A DNA stretch of 64,000 nt from Ottelia alismoides (taxonomy: Eukaryota; Streptophyta; Magnoliopsida; Alismatales; Hydrocharitaceae): assembly GCA_037367405.1 (NCBI GenBank), contig JAZKJV010009331.1:806001-870000 (forward strand), in the 5' to 3' direction. The translations under genes and the position numbers were made by a program. Positions 35,621 to 47,300 of the stretch are shown here, in pieces. The notes beneath the pieces are model-generated. The model was not told the origin of the DNA, searched no databases, and was given only the letters and a program-made list of their open reading frames with translations. The first letter of the stretch is position 1, and each line of letters opens with the position of its first letter.

Positions 35621-36167
35621 TGTTAGCCATGTGAGCCTGAGGTGAACTATTCTTACAATAAGTGTTATCGTAATAAATATGTTTTATCAATAAAAGTTAT
35701 TAATTGTTTCACTCCCCTTCTGAAATTAAATGAATGAATGCACTATAAGGTCCCTTTGTAATATTAGGGTTATGTACCATGGACGTCTTGATAATCATAT
35801 AGCTGTTGATTCATTAAATGAATCATAGAGGCTGGTGTTTGGATGAATATCTAAGGAGTTAGATAGAGGACTCATGAAGCACCGTCAAATTATTATTAAG
35901 AGATGATCTCCAGCCTGAGTAGGAGATGGAAATCCTTTCTCACATAGGCTGATATCTGACCGACCTCTTGATGCAGGTCCTCTACATGGGAATAGTGATT
36001 CGGAGGTGTCAGATTAGTTAGGTCAAAGGATCGATGTAGCGTGATCGAGATAACCTAAGTCCTATGTTGAATGCTGTCACAGCATAGGCACGCATCCTCT
36101 GACCAGAGACAGATGTGTTACTATATGTCTGAGTGTGTACAATTGGAAGATCAATAGGTTGATGACC
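35621..36167 (+). repeat. Truncated 3' LTR of Copia-1
   Basis: Starts TGTTAGCCATG after the polypurine stretch and follows the first 500 bp of the 5' LTR, losing homology after GGTTGATGACC. The remaining 2 kb, including the promoter, is missing. Confidence 0.85.
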
Positions 36168-37138
36168 CTAGATGGTAGTGCGTTCCTCGAGGGTTATCTG
36201 CGGGACGTTGCCACATTCTCTTGATTCTCTGGTCTCTTCTATTGAGAAGATGATTTGTCGCCTACTGAGACCATACCTGATGATCCGTCTGATGGATCAC
36301 TGACACCTTTGCGTCCACTCACCTTGACGACCCTTGCAAGGTTGAGTTTGTCTGATTATTCGACGATTAGCATGTACTACTCCCCGAGGGTTATCTGCGG
36401 GAGGGTACATAATTTTCTAGGTACTCGGTTTCATTTCTGGTGTCTCCTGTCTATTGGAGCACGAAGCCGAGTCTTCTGAGCAGTGTACTCGGTCTCCTTC
36501 TGATTGGGTCTCCATTCTATTGGAGCACATAGCCGATTTTCATGTTGTGTGCACTTGGTCAACTCTTTGTGTGTGCATCCAATCTGCGGATCACTGTACC
36601 AAGTCTTCTGATTATTCTATGATTCCCGGCTCCTTCGAGCCTGCTCACCTTGACGACCCTCGCTGGGTGGAGCCATGACTTGCGTGTATTTAGTGTGTCT
36701 CCTGTGATCTTCCGACCTCATGACCACCAGATGCCATGATGTCTCTTGTTCCTTACCTTTCCATATCTTATTGAGAATCTTATTGATCAGAGGAATCTGT
36801 ACTGTTCCTTCTTCCTCTCGGTCAAATTGTATCGGCTCTGTTCCCTCATGCTAACCCTATGAGCCGATTGACTGCTTCATGCTATCGGACCTGATATCTG
36901 TCCTTTCGATCTTTTTTGCTCTGGTAGCCGACACCCACCCGACTACATATCTGGGTGTCTTACACTCTTTGATTGCGTCACTGTTCTCAAAGGGAGTCGA
37001 TGATGTGAGTACGGTATTCACTTGTCAGATACAGTCCTGTACTTCACCAGTTTCTTCACCGCTTGTATATATGTGTGTTTTGTGCATTCTTTCTCATGTA
37101 TGTCTTGTGTGCCTCAAATCTATCACCATATCTCTGTT
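36168..37138 (+). other. Athila-2 internal region with imperfect repeats
   Basis: No pol motifs. CGAGGGTTATCTGCGGGA occurs at 36188-36205 and 36385-36402, TCTATTGGAGCAC occurs twice (about 36449 and 36513), and CTCACCTTGACGACCCT twice (about 36318 and 36644), so this is an eroded set of duplications. Open frames of 74-95 codons (36255-36479, 36454-36678, 36879-37166) have no recognisable domain. They may be remnants of the segment between pol and the array. Confidence 0.4.
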
Positions 37139-37735
37139 ACTATACGTAGGACGTACTTTGTCTTAAGTATAGGGGGTACAGACGGTGTTGTTCTATGTTC
37201 CGTTTCATCACTCCTGTCGTTGCTTATACTTAGGGATATATCACCCTACGTATAGGGGGAGTGATGCGTACATCCTTCTTTATCTTCTTACATCTTCCGA
37301 TCTCTTTTCTTTTTTTCTTCTTTTTCTTTTCTATCTTATGTATCTATCAAGAAGGTGTCGCCCCTTGTAGATAGTCTTCTATACTTAGGACGTACTTTGT
37401 CCTAAGTATAGGGGGGTGTGCACCCCGAGTTTCTTTCATTCTTTTCGATCCTCTACATTGTCTCCTCTTCTTATCTATACTTAGGGATATCTTACCCTAA
37501 GTATAGGGGGAGACAATCTGAGTACGATTTGTTCATTCCCACCCTTGACCCTCCCTACTTTGTGTACAGTCTGCTATATTTAGGATTACTTGATCCTAAG
37601 TATAGGGGGACGGTCAACTTCTCATTCGTTCATCTCTTATTCGTATATTCTTTATACTTGTCTATACTTAGTATGAGTTATGTCTTCTCTTTTCTCTTCG
37701 ATCGTTGAGGACATAGCTCAAGCTAAGTATAGGGG
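37139..37735 (+). repeat. Stem-loop array ending in polypurine-tract copies (Athila-2)
   Basis: Six inverted repeats, same orientation as in Athila-1. Arms: 37140-37152 with 37160-37172; 37225-37235 with 37244-37254; 37379-37391 with 37399-37411; 37474-37486 with 37495-37506; 37574-37586 with 37593-37605; 37662-37687 with 37707-37732. Each ends in TATAG followed by a run of 4-6 G. The last has the same long form and flanking GAGTTATGTC/GACATAGCTC as the fourth in Athila-1, so the two arrays are homologous at their right end and differ in copy number. Confidence 0.85.
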
Positions 37736-39721
37736 ATCGTATATACTACGTATATACTTTAGCCATAACTCGTACTTTCGTATTCTCTTAATAATATGGC
37801 TGATAATTCTTTAAAATTCATTAAAAAACCCTAATAAAAAGATGTTATCATTCCTCAAATTCTTTTTATATGTACCGATTAATAAATCAGGTGAAAATGT
37901 TCTTTGCAAAATATTTGAAAAGTAGTTTGAAAATCTTTGTGAAAATCTTTTGAAAACTATTTTGAAAACATTTTGTTACATGTTTTCAACCTTTGTAAAA
38001 ACATTTTGGTTTGTAAAGTTTATTTTCTTTATGTGAAATAAAATGTTTGAAAAATTGTTTGCAAATGGTTTGAAAAATGGTTGCAAAAATATGTGAAAAA
38101 TCTATATATTATGTTTGGAAACCTTTGCAAAATGATTTTCAAATGTGTGTACATGTTTGTAAAGTGCTTGAAAAACTTATTTTGGACTATAGTTTTTCAA
38201 ATTGTTTGTAAAATGATTTTCAAATAAGTTTGAGGAATATATACATCAAATTAATAATAAATAATAAATAATAAATAACACAAAATTCTTTAATAATTGT
38301 ACATATATACATATAAATAAAAACTAAACTATAAATCCTTAATTCTTTGTAAATAAAAAGAGGCACATCTGTGTAAATAGTTGTGTATATTTATCTATTT
38401 GTGCCGAAATTCTTTTCAAAATTCTTTACTCTTTTCAAATTCTTTTAAAAAAGTCTTCTGATTTTCAAAACCTTTTTGAAAAACTCTTTGTGTATACTTG
38501 CATAATAAAAACATTTTTTTTGTAAATAGCATTTGCATAGCATTCATTATTTTTCCACATTGAGTTTGAATAATTGAACTAGTCCGAGTAAAGTCGAAGA
38601 TTGGAGCTTTGTAGGACCTTACTGCACCTCACTTCACTGGAACCTTATGGGAACTAGGTTTAAGGTACTTCAGGTCCATATTGGACTTAGTTCTTTGAGA
38701 CTCAGGGCTGGGTTCAAGTCACCTCAGTGGACTAACTAGAACTTTTCGAGACATACGCATGGCTCTTGTCGGTCGTGACCTAACTTGGACACCTTGCACC
38801 TTTCACTTGGCTCAACTCAGATGGAGTGGTGAGGGGGTTGGATTTGCCAGTCTAAGATGCACACGTATGGAAACATTCGTCCTCCTCGGAGGGAAGTGCA
38901 CCCCAACCTGGTCCAGTAGCCATGAGGTCTAACGACAGGAGAGTGTGGGTTGCGATAATGCGATAACGACAGGATAGTCTTTTGGCTCAAGAGGAAAAAC
39001 TCCTTATGTAAATGCTGTAGTATATAGTATTCAAAAAAAGAGAGAGAAAAGAAATAAAGACTCCAAAAAAGGTGGACAGGGTTGTAAATAAATAAAAAAT
39101 AAAGTGCATGCCGGAGTATGTATATATGTTGTATAGAAAATAAGCAAGCTTGAGCATCAAAGTTATACCATGTGAGCCTGCAGCTGGATGACTTGACTAC
39201 ACTGGTCAGGCATCCCAGGATAGGTAGCTACACTAGCTACCGTCCATTCTTCTCTTCACCTCCTCCTATTGAGTTGGATGCCACATGAACTTAGAAGGGA
39301 ATACCCCGCTCCTCGAGGAAAGAGCTGTTGGATTGGGGAATCATTGGGTTGTCATTCTGGAGAAGCCAATCTCTTTATCATTTCAATTGGGGAGAGCCAC
39401 TATCACTTACATTGTACAAGTCATCTTCATAGTCATAAGGGTTTGCGTATGAGGTAGGCTAGTTCTGTCATGGCTATTGAGGTGGCTTGAACCGAGTTTT
39501 GTGACACTCAAGGGCTGTTGTGTTTTAAATCTAGTTCCCAACTAGGTTCCACATACTTCTCACACCAAGGTCCGACTTGAGCTCCAAACTTTGATTTCGC
39601 AACGATAAGTTTAATAATTAAAACTCTATTCAAATTATTATTCTCTTTCTTTTTCTTTTCTTTTTATTCTTTATACTTTTCACAATTATTGCATACGTGT
39701 TTGCTAGGGACTAGCAAAGGC
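37736..39721 (+). other. Athila-2 3' non-coding region
   Basis: Begins with a degenerate TTTGAAAA/TTTGCAAA repeat tract (about 37860-38530). It then matches the conserved block of Athila-1, for example GCTCAACTCAGATGGAGT at about 38810 and GGGAATACCCCGCTCCTCGAGGAAAGAG at about 39297. No significant frame is present. Before the polypurine tract there is a stem (TTGCTAG/CTAGCAA). Confidence 0.5.
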
Positions 39722-39733
39722 AAGTATAGGGGG
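39722..39733 (+). other. Polypurine tract of Athila-2
   Basis: AAGTATAGGGGG, identical to that of Athila-1 and also one base before the LTR. Confidence 0.85.
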
Positions 39734-41277
39734 ATGATGAATCTCGATTCATCATTCTTTATTCTATCATTTTGGCCGTAAAACCTCTAGCAAATGCATG
39801 TAAATGACCTCAATTGGTGTAAATAAGCAACCATTATTTATTGAATTATTTGTACATATTATATGGTTTTTAATGGTAAAATTATAGAATAAAGAGAAGA
39901 AAAGAAAAACGAATAAAATATTGAAAATATTTTGTGACCCGAACCCCGAAACTAAGTCAAGATTTGGCTTGGTCGACAAAGAATAAAGTAGGGGGAGATA
40001 AGGGCCAATGATACAATAATTGCCTCATTTATTTATTCATTCACTTATGCATTTTGACACCTATTTTGAATGTACTTATTTATTCATTAAATAAAAATAT
40101 TTTGTACATGAAAGTTGTAGATAATAATGTAAATAAAAATACAAAATTGAGTTTGTACAAAAATAATATACAGTGTACATTTTATACCCAGAATAAAAAG
40201 CCAGAAACCAAACTTCACAGACCCATATCATTCAAATAAAAACTCAAAACATAGCAAAATCACCTCTAATTATATATAACTTTTCATGAGCTATTTAATG
40301 GTGGTGGTTTTATATCTTTTGGAGTTACTGAGCAAAAGATAGGTTTTTGGCCCTCATTGTACATGATACCGATTAAAATATTCATTCTATTCATTATTCA
40401 TTATTTTGATAAATTTATATTTTTAAAATTTTGTAAATAATATACATAATACATGTACATATGGAAATTAAAAGAAAACCTCACTTAAAATAAGTCTATG
40501 TAATCACATAGGCAAAGTGCATATGTTTACTTGTATACAAATAAAAAGGGAACTTCATTCTTTTATTCTTTCATCTTTTTATTAACTTGTAAATATTATC
40601 TATATTCCATTAAAAATGTAAATCCAAAATAAAACCCAATAAAATTCATTAAATAAATAAAATATGTATAAAATATAGGTAAAATACCAATAAGTATACC
40701 TACATATTATATATACCTATTTATTTAAATATGCAAATAAACTCATAAAAATCAAACAAAAATATATTTAGACTTATAAAAATAAGTTATAAATAAATAA
40801 AATAAGAAAATAAAATAATAAAATAAAATATACAAAATAAAAATAAATTGTACAAAATACATATACCTATAAATACACTATTAAATAAACTCATAATAAA
40901 ATACATCAAAAAATAAATAAAAATCATAAATAAATACTACATTATTTAATAAACATTTTTTATTTATAAGCAAAAATTAATAAAATCGTTAATTACGTTT
41001 AATTAATAAGTCAACTTAGCGCTGACATGGACAAATCACAACCCTTCAAATGTTGACCGCCTCGTCAACTACTCCTCCAGGCGGCTGAAATGACTCCACT
41101 TGTCTTGTCAGCCCATCTTCTCCCTTAATTCTCGCTCGCCACAGGCATCTTCTGACATTGCTTCCTTCACAAAGATTGCTCCTAAAAGTACCATGATCCA
41201 CACCATCCTCTCTAATCCATTGTACATACTTCCGATTCTTCGATATTAGCCGGGTAATAAGGGCACACAACCATGTT

Positions 41278-41285
41278 TATAAATA
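41278..41285 (+). promoter_or_regulatory. TATA box of LTR E
   Basis: TATAAATA, 190 bp before the putative splice donor. Confidence 0.45.
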
Positions 41286-41467
41286 AACCATCCTCTTCCT
41301 TCGCATATTTTTGGCCATTTCTTCATCCCCAAGCCACTCCATTTCGGCCAAGAGAGCTTCCAGGTGACAGCCGGAGATACCCTACGATGGATTGAGGATC
41401 GCGGAAGGGGAGATGCGCCCATGGCCGCCGCTCGCCGGAGGTCCTGCTCTCTGGAGTCATCTTCAAG

Positions 41468-41836
41468 GTTAGAGCTGTGTATTTTGATTATTTTAAGTAG
41501 CTTTCATCCCCTGCATTCCATTTGTGTTGTTAATCTAGTGATTAGGTTAGTAGGATAGCGTAACAGAGACCACTCGTAGTTCACCGGAGCTCTGCTCCGG
41601 CGAACCCACTCCTTGTTCTTCGATTGTTTTCCGACCTCGCCTTCACCTCCATCTTCCTACCCTTCCATTTCCCTACACCCAGCACTCCTCCATTCACCCA
41701 GGTCCTCGCTGGATCTGGAGATCAGACCTCATTCTCCGCCATTCGTCGGAGGTCTCCGCTCGACGCCAATCTCCACCCCATTCCACCAAATAAGGCCTTC
41801 AGACCATCCTTGTGCTTTTGCGGTCTCTTCTTACAG
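41468..41836 (+). other. Putative intron in LTR E
   Basis: Donor TTCAAG/GTTAGA and acceptor TCTTCTTACAG/GTTTGG, 369 bp. The sequence after the acceptor (GTTTGGA) matches that after the LTR D acceptor. Confidence 0.4.
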
Positions 41837-43638
41837 GTTTGGAAGGCCAAAGGACCCTCGTTGGGGTCGATTTCAGGATTTCGCATGTACCTGGGCACCC
41901 CGAACTTCACCGACCTCGCTAGACCGCTCGAGTGAGCCCCTGGCTCTCTTGAGCACTTCAGTCGACAAAGAATGGCCCCAGGGACCTTCCTGGATCATCA
42001 GAGGCATGTGGGACGGTCGGACGTGCATGCCATGCCAGATCAAAGCTCGAGAGAAGTAGGGTTCTTCCCTGTTCTTCCGAGCATCCTCAGAACCGTTTGA
42101 TCGAAGGAGATTCCCAGTTTTGATCCTCACCATTGGATGACGCCGCACCTCGACCGTCAGATTAGCTTGGCTGATCTAATCCGCGCCATTCAGCAGCGAA
42201 CCGTCATCGCGCCACGGGAGGCAGGCCGACGTGTGGATAAGTGAAATCATCCAGCCGTCCATTCGCGTGCCTATAGGGGTAAAATTGCAAATCTAGACCA
42301 ACACATTTTGTATTTAATTTCAAATACTGTAAATTAAATATAGCGTTGTAAAATAAATGGGATTTTTGCTAATAGGACCTCACATTTCTTGTATTTACAA
42401 AATAGTCCCTCCCAACCTCACGTGTAGTCCCAGTGAGGGTGGGAATTCTGCATGTAACCCCTAGTGATTTTGTATATTGTTAAATGGTTCCAGAAAATTA
42501 AATAAATGATTATTCTGTTGGCATATTTGCAATGTAGCCCATATCATTTATTTTAATTGCAAAAATGCCCCTACCAGGTTGTTTAATTTTATGTGCTTAA
42601 TGTATTTATTAAAAATGCCTAGCTTGCTCCTAAAAATCCAAAAAATAGGATAAATGCTTTATGCCTCGTAGATCCACACTGTACATTTATTTGGACATTT
42701 TGCGCGTTTTATCCATTTATTAAAAATGAAATAGGAGCTATTTTTGCCCTATTTAAACTATAAAATACCAAAAAATAGAAAATGCTTTTAAAAAATTACA
42801 AAAAATTATATATGATATATTTATATATCTATGGAGTCCAGAAAATGAAAAACCCTAAAAACGAGAAAAAGAAATTTATAAAAATTAAAAAGCTCCAAAG
42901 TCCTAAAAAATCCATAGAAAATACCAAATTTTTTTTCCTATTTTATAATTATCTATATATTATTACTAACATATTAAAATTAATTTGGGTATTTTTTGGA
43001 CTTATTTAATATTTTTAAAACCCTCCTTAATTTGACATTAAAAATACCTAAAAATTAGTAAAATCGCAGAAAAATAATAAAAAACTAGAAAAATACAAAA
43101 AGCCTAAAAATAGTATATTTAATATATTTTGACTATTTATACATATATATATCTATATATACATATATATACTTATTATAAATATCTCTCTCCACTCCTA
43201 TATATATATTATATAATTACAAATATAAAAAGAAAATATAAAAAAATATATAAAAAAATATAAAAAGAAAATAAAAATCATAAAAACAAAAATATATATA
43301 TATATAAGTAAAAACCAATAAAAAAATAAGAATTAGACATGAACCAAGAATTGAATAAATGTGCATTCAATTTCACCACACAACAATTCGCCTCCCAGTG
43401 TTCGACCTCTACACATACTTGCACTTTACACATCTTGTTGTAGAGATATAATAAATTTTAACTCCGCACTGCTTTTCATTGTTTGATATCTATTGTGGGT
43501 TAATTGTTGATTGATTGAGGTTTCGTGAGAGGTCGCTCAACGACATCATGGTCCCGCATTGTGTGGACTACTTTAGACCCTCGCCAAACCTCGATTATCA
43601 AATGAGGAAGTCCATTACGTTTTCTTTTAAGTAATATA

Positions 43639-43789
43639 TAATAAATTTTAACTCCACATTTTTGCTAGTCAGTGCTTGATATTTATTGTGGATTAATTGC
43701 GGATTGATTGGGATTTATTGAGTGGTCACCGCATCGACTATTGATCTGCCTTGTGGATTAATACGACCCTTAATTCTTCCATGTCATCA
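43639..43789 (+). repeat. Duplicated LTR 3' end (fragment G)
   Basis: ATAATAAATTTTAACTCC and about 100 following bases repeat 43448-43540 of LTR E with about 15-20% differences. The stretch ends in TCATCA at 43784-43789. It is either the 3' end of a second LTR or a duplication; no primer site is clear after it. Confidence 0.5.
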
Positions 43790-43799
43790 ATGTTTAACG

Positions 43800-45560
43800 G
43801 TGGAACAGAGGGCCGGAGCTGAAGGCTCCAGGGAATTTTGATTTTGGATTTTAAGTAAAATGAGATGAAATTGACTGAAATTAAAAGCACGATTACACTA
43901 GAAATAAAATTGTGAATTTAAAGATCTAAGATTAACAACTCTTACCTAGTCTTGAGGGCCTGAGAGCAGAGAGGTTGGCGAAGCACCGCTGGTGGCCGGA
44001 TCTCGTCGCTCCTCTTTCTCCTCATTGCAGAACTCGGGGATGCACCTTCTTGTCACAAAGGGCACTCTCTTCATTGTGATTCTTTTGGGTTACGAAGTCA
44101 AGAGCGGGTCAAAATGGGGCTAAGGATGGAGGAGTTCATTTTATAGAGGTGACGGAGACGGTGTCTTCACCCAAGGATTGCACACAGATTAAAGGGGGTT
44201 AGTGGAGGCTATGTGCATAGCGAGATGGAGATGGTGTTGTGTACAAGATTGATGAAGGAATATAGGAAAACAGAGGGGTATATTTGGCATAAAAATCAAG
44301 GAAGAGAGGCTTCTCGATTGTTCTGACAATATTGGGGTGGCTCAGGTTTGTACGAGGGGTGTTGACAAGGCGGGTCAATACTCTGAGTGTGCTTATTGGT
44401 CCACATAGACCTGGTAGAAGACAAGCAATAATTCAAAAATATGTATTAATTCAATATAAGATAGCAGTATTTTATTTAGAAATTCTTAAATCATGAAAAG
44501 TGTTTGTTATTTTTTAAACTATTTTACCACGATTTTTATTTTTTTTACAACCTTATTTAATATAGTCTATTATTTTACACTCTTATATATAGGTATATAT
44601 ACATGTATATTATGTATTTCTATTATTTCTTGAATTTTAATACATAATACCATATTTACGTATTTTATATATTAATAGCATTATTTAATACATATTAACA
44701 TGTATTTATGATATTTTCATTATTTTCTGTGTATAAATAATTACATGTATATATATTATAGGTACATTATACCAATGTATTGAACTTTATTTTTATTTTA
44801 GGTGAATTTTAAATGTTTTTTTATTTATATTTTTAATATGTATTATATAATATATACAATAATTTAAAAATATAAGGAGGATAAAAAAGAATAAAATAAT
44901 TGATTTTATATACAGATGCCCAAGTACAATAGTACCCCGAGAAGTCGGCTTTTGTATCTTAGCTCTATTTTAAATGGAAAGACCTTCATCTAATAGATAA
45001 TTTAATTTTAAATACAATGGAGGTGAGTTTGGTTTATTTTGAGTTCATATAGAGTAGATATTGATCAATGAAGTTCTATTTGCGGTTTTTCATCTGAGTG
45101 TACCAAGTGTATTGCGCATGATTTTTCTTGGCTAATATTATTATTATTTTATATACATTAATATGTAAAAGTTTTGTGTTGAACACTTTATTATTTAAAG
45201 TGTATATAATGATAAATAAATTAGTATAAGTTTGGGAAATTTACACGGTATATTGTACATAAAATATTAGAGTTTATTTGTGTTTATGTATACTATTTTA
45301 CCCTATCTCCCACTACTTTATTCCTGATCAACCAATCAATATTTGACTAGGTCTTAGGGTTCAGGTCAGTCAGTATCTTTGATATTTCCTTTATTTTTCT
45401 TTTTTGTTCTTTTTTCTTTATTTTGGGTAAAAATACAAGTATTTACAAACTATTTATATATTAATGTTCGATGTTTCTTAATGCTAGTTAGTGGTATTTA
45501 TAGGTATTTTACTAAGGATCTAAAAGCCAAAATAGGAGAACAAAGGTGAATGAATGCCTA
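43800..45560 (-). mobile_element. LTR F, 5' part of an Athila-type LTR
   Basis: Minus-strand LTR remnant. The block matching CAACCAATC and the preceding GGGAGATAAGG lies at about 45303-45345, a palindrome-like GTGTTGACA...GTCAATAC at about 44361-44384, a TATA box at 44138-44145 and a strong donor CTAG/GTAAGAG at 43946/43945. Sequence stops before an intron acceptor. The start is eroded and lies near 45560. Confidence 0.6.
44138..44145 (-). promoter_or_regulatory. TATA box of LTR F
   Basis: Minus-strand TATAAAAT, about 190 bp before the putative donor at 43945. Confidence 0.4.
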
Positions 45561-46740
45561 GTGGTGACTTTGGTGTTTTTAATCCAAGGTTGTGACTTTA
45601 GTGGGAGGTCCAAAGTTTTAAGCATCAATGCTTATTATAATCGATTGAAATATCCATCTAAATACCTCAGCATATAGTGGAATAGTTGGTTCTCTCCGCT
45701 TTGACCAAAATCCAAAGTCAGAAAGGCTTAGGCAGTGGTTTTCACCCGCTTGGATTTCCACTTTAACATAACATGCATTGTGATCGCTGCCTTACTATTT
45801 GTGACTAATTTTTATTGCATCTTACTATTTCTGCAAAAAAAGTTTTATTCTAAAATACTGCATTCAACTCACCCATCCCCCCAGTATCGATCCATAATTT
45901 TTATGTGGAATAAAATGCCATTAAGTTGTGCAAATCATTATCAATATCAATCATTATCATTTTGTATTATTCAATATTTTAGCAGTACTTCAGATATTGA
46001 TATTCGATATTCAGTCGAAGGGGGTTACTAACTAGAGAATAACTGGTATTCGGGTGACTATCAAAATTATTTAATTTTTTATTTTTTAGTTATTTTAAAT
46101 ATAATATTTGATTATAATACATATATTCTTATATATTTAACACATATGACCATCAATTAATAATAATCCAAGATAAAAGTATGAATTAATGAGATACATA
46201 TATGAATCTTTGACATTTCTAGTAATGTTGCTATAAATGATAAGTTTTCATAATTAAAATAAAAATTAAATAACATAAATTCAGAAGTCGGCCAGACAGC
46301 TGAATAGTCGGACTGACTATTCGATCAAGCCAACTATTGGTCGATTATTTCTTATTTAGTCGAGACCCCCCCCCCCCGCCCGGGACCGCATAGTCAGTTT
46401 GACTATTGGTATAGTCGGACGACTATTGTAACATTGATTTTTAATAAATATTGAAGATGTGATGATGATACATGTGGAAATCAAAATATATGCATGAACT
46501 AGAATACATAGTTCATTAAGATATTGCTGGATGAATATTATATTTTACTGAGTAACACCATCTCGAAGCTACTAAAGTACATTTAGATATATGTATAAGA
46601 TTTGTTGGTGGTAGTCGTGTAAAAAACAAGGATACAGATATCTGGAGATCTTCCGCATGTTAAGAATTAAGATCTGACTGTGAATACTATCATTGAAGTG
46701 ATGCTTTTCAATCCTATCCCATCCCATTTAATATTGAGAC
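45561..46740. other. Unrecognised sequence with short inverted repeats
   Basis: No gene is recognised; the 98-codon frame 45735-46031 has no known motif. Around 46295-46430 lie several copies of AATAGTC and its complement GACTATT, plus a run of 12 C (46366-46377). Confidence 0.3.
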
Positions 46741-47300
46741 ATCTTGATCCACTATTTTTTGAAGCATAAATCAATCCAAATCATTCTGATGGGTGTTTGA
46801 TGCTTATGTGTACCCATTTCATTTAGATGGGTAATTGGTACTGGTGAAAATATCACCTTTATTAAGAGGAGATCAACTACACTTGATAAAGATGTTCAAT
46901 AAAAGTACAAAACTAATCATTATAGTTTTTTTATAACTTTCATTTATCGATCTTGAAATTCATACATCTTGCTTTTGTTATCACTCATTTATGGACTCAT
47001 TTTTTTAGCCTTTTAACCTCGTGCCATCTTGATCCATTATATTTGAATCATAGATCTATCCAACTCATTCTAATAAGTGTCTGATCGTATGTGTACCCAT
47101 TTCATTTTGATGGGTAATGGGTAATGGCGGAAATATCTATTCTATTAAGAGGATATTAATTATACTTAGATAAAAATGATCAATAAAGTATAAATCAATT
47201 ATTATAATTATTTCAACTTTCATTTATCAATCTTGAAATTCATACCATCTTGTATATGTTCTCACACCTTCACGGATTCATTTGTTTTTCATTAGGTTGG
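46741..47300. repeat. Two-copy tandem repeat, 285-bp unit
   Basis: Units start at 46741 and 47026 with ATCTTGATCCA. Both contain GTGTACCCATTTCATTT, GATGGGTAAT and CATTTATC-ATCTTGAAATTCATAC at matching places. The copies differ by many substitutions and small indels, so the duplication is old. No reading frame is shared. Confidence 0.75.

Larger units (their letters stand above)
27368..36167 (+). mobile_element. Copia-1, Ty1/copia retrotransposon, decayed
   Basis: 5' LTR 27368-29913, primer-binding site 29916, leader, gag-pol 31692-35605, a polypurine stretch (AGTGGGAGAT, 35611-35620) and 3' LTR 35621-36167, which is cut short. Pol order (protease, integrase, reverse transcriptase, RNase H) identifies Ty1/copia. 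Wording of the reverse transcriptase suggests the Tork/Angela group, a judgement by eye. The left flank is LTR D (possible target CTAAA, 27363-27367); the right flank is Athila-2, so the right end has been lost. Confidence 0.9.
36168..43600 (+). mobile_element. Athila-2, 5'-truncated Athila-type element
   Basis: Contains part of an internal region (36168-39733) and a complete 3' LTR (39735-43600). From 37139 on, the internal part matches the post-pol region of Athila-1 (stem-loop array, conserved non-coding block, polypurine tract). There is no trace of gag, protease or pol before it. Whether the coding part was lost with the left end or never existed (a non-autonomous form) cannot be told here. 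Confidence 0.8.
39735..43600 (+). repeat. LTR E, 3' LTR of Athila-2
   Basis: 3866 bp, from TGATGAATCT to ATTATCA. TATA box 41278-41285, putative intron 41468-41836, and the TTCGACCTCTACACA block at about 43400. The region 42290-43370 is very AT-rich and has no recognisable gene. It is diverged from Athila-1 but colinear with it and with LTRs C and D. Open frames 41613-42059 and 41624-41935 cross the intron acceptor and are not supported. Confidence 0.85.

Noticed and set aside
41613..42059. 148-codon plus-strand frame in LTR E
   Set aside because: It crosses the putative intron acceptor of the LTR, and its overlapping alternative frames are equally open; no domain is seen.
45561..46031. Reversed Athila 3' internal region next to LTR F
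   Set aside because: I looked for a polypurine tract and the conserved post-pol words on the minus strand and found no convincing match.
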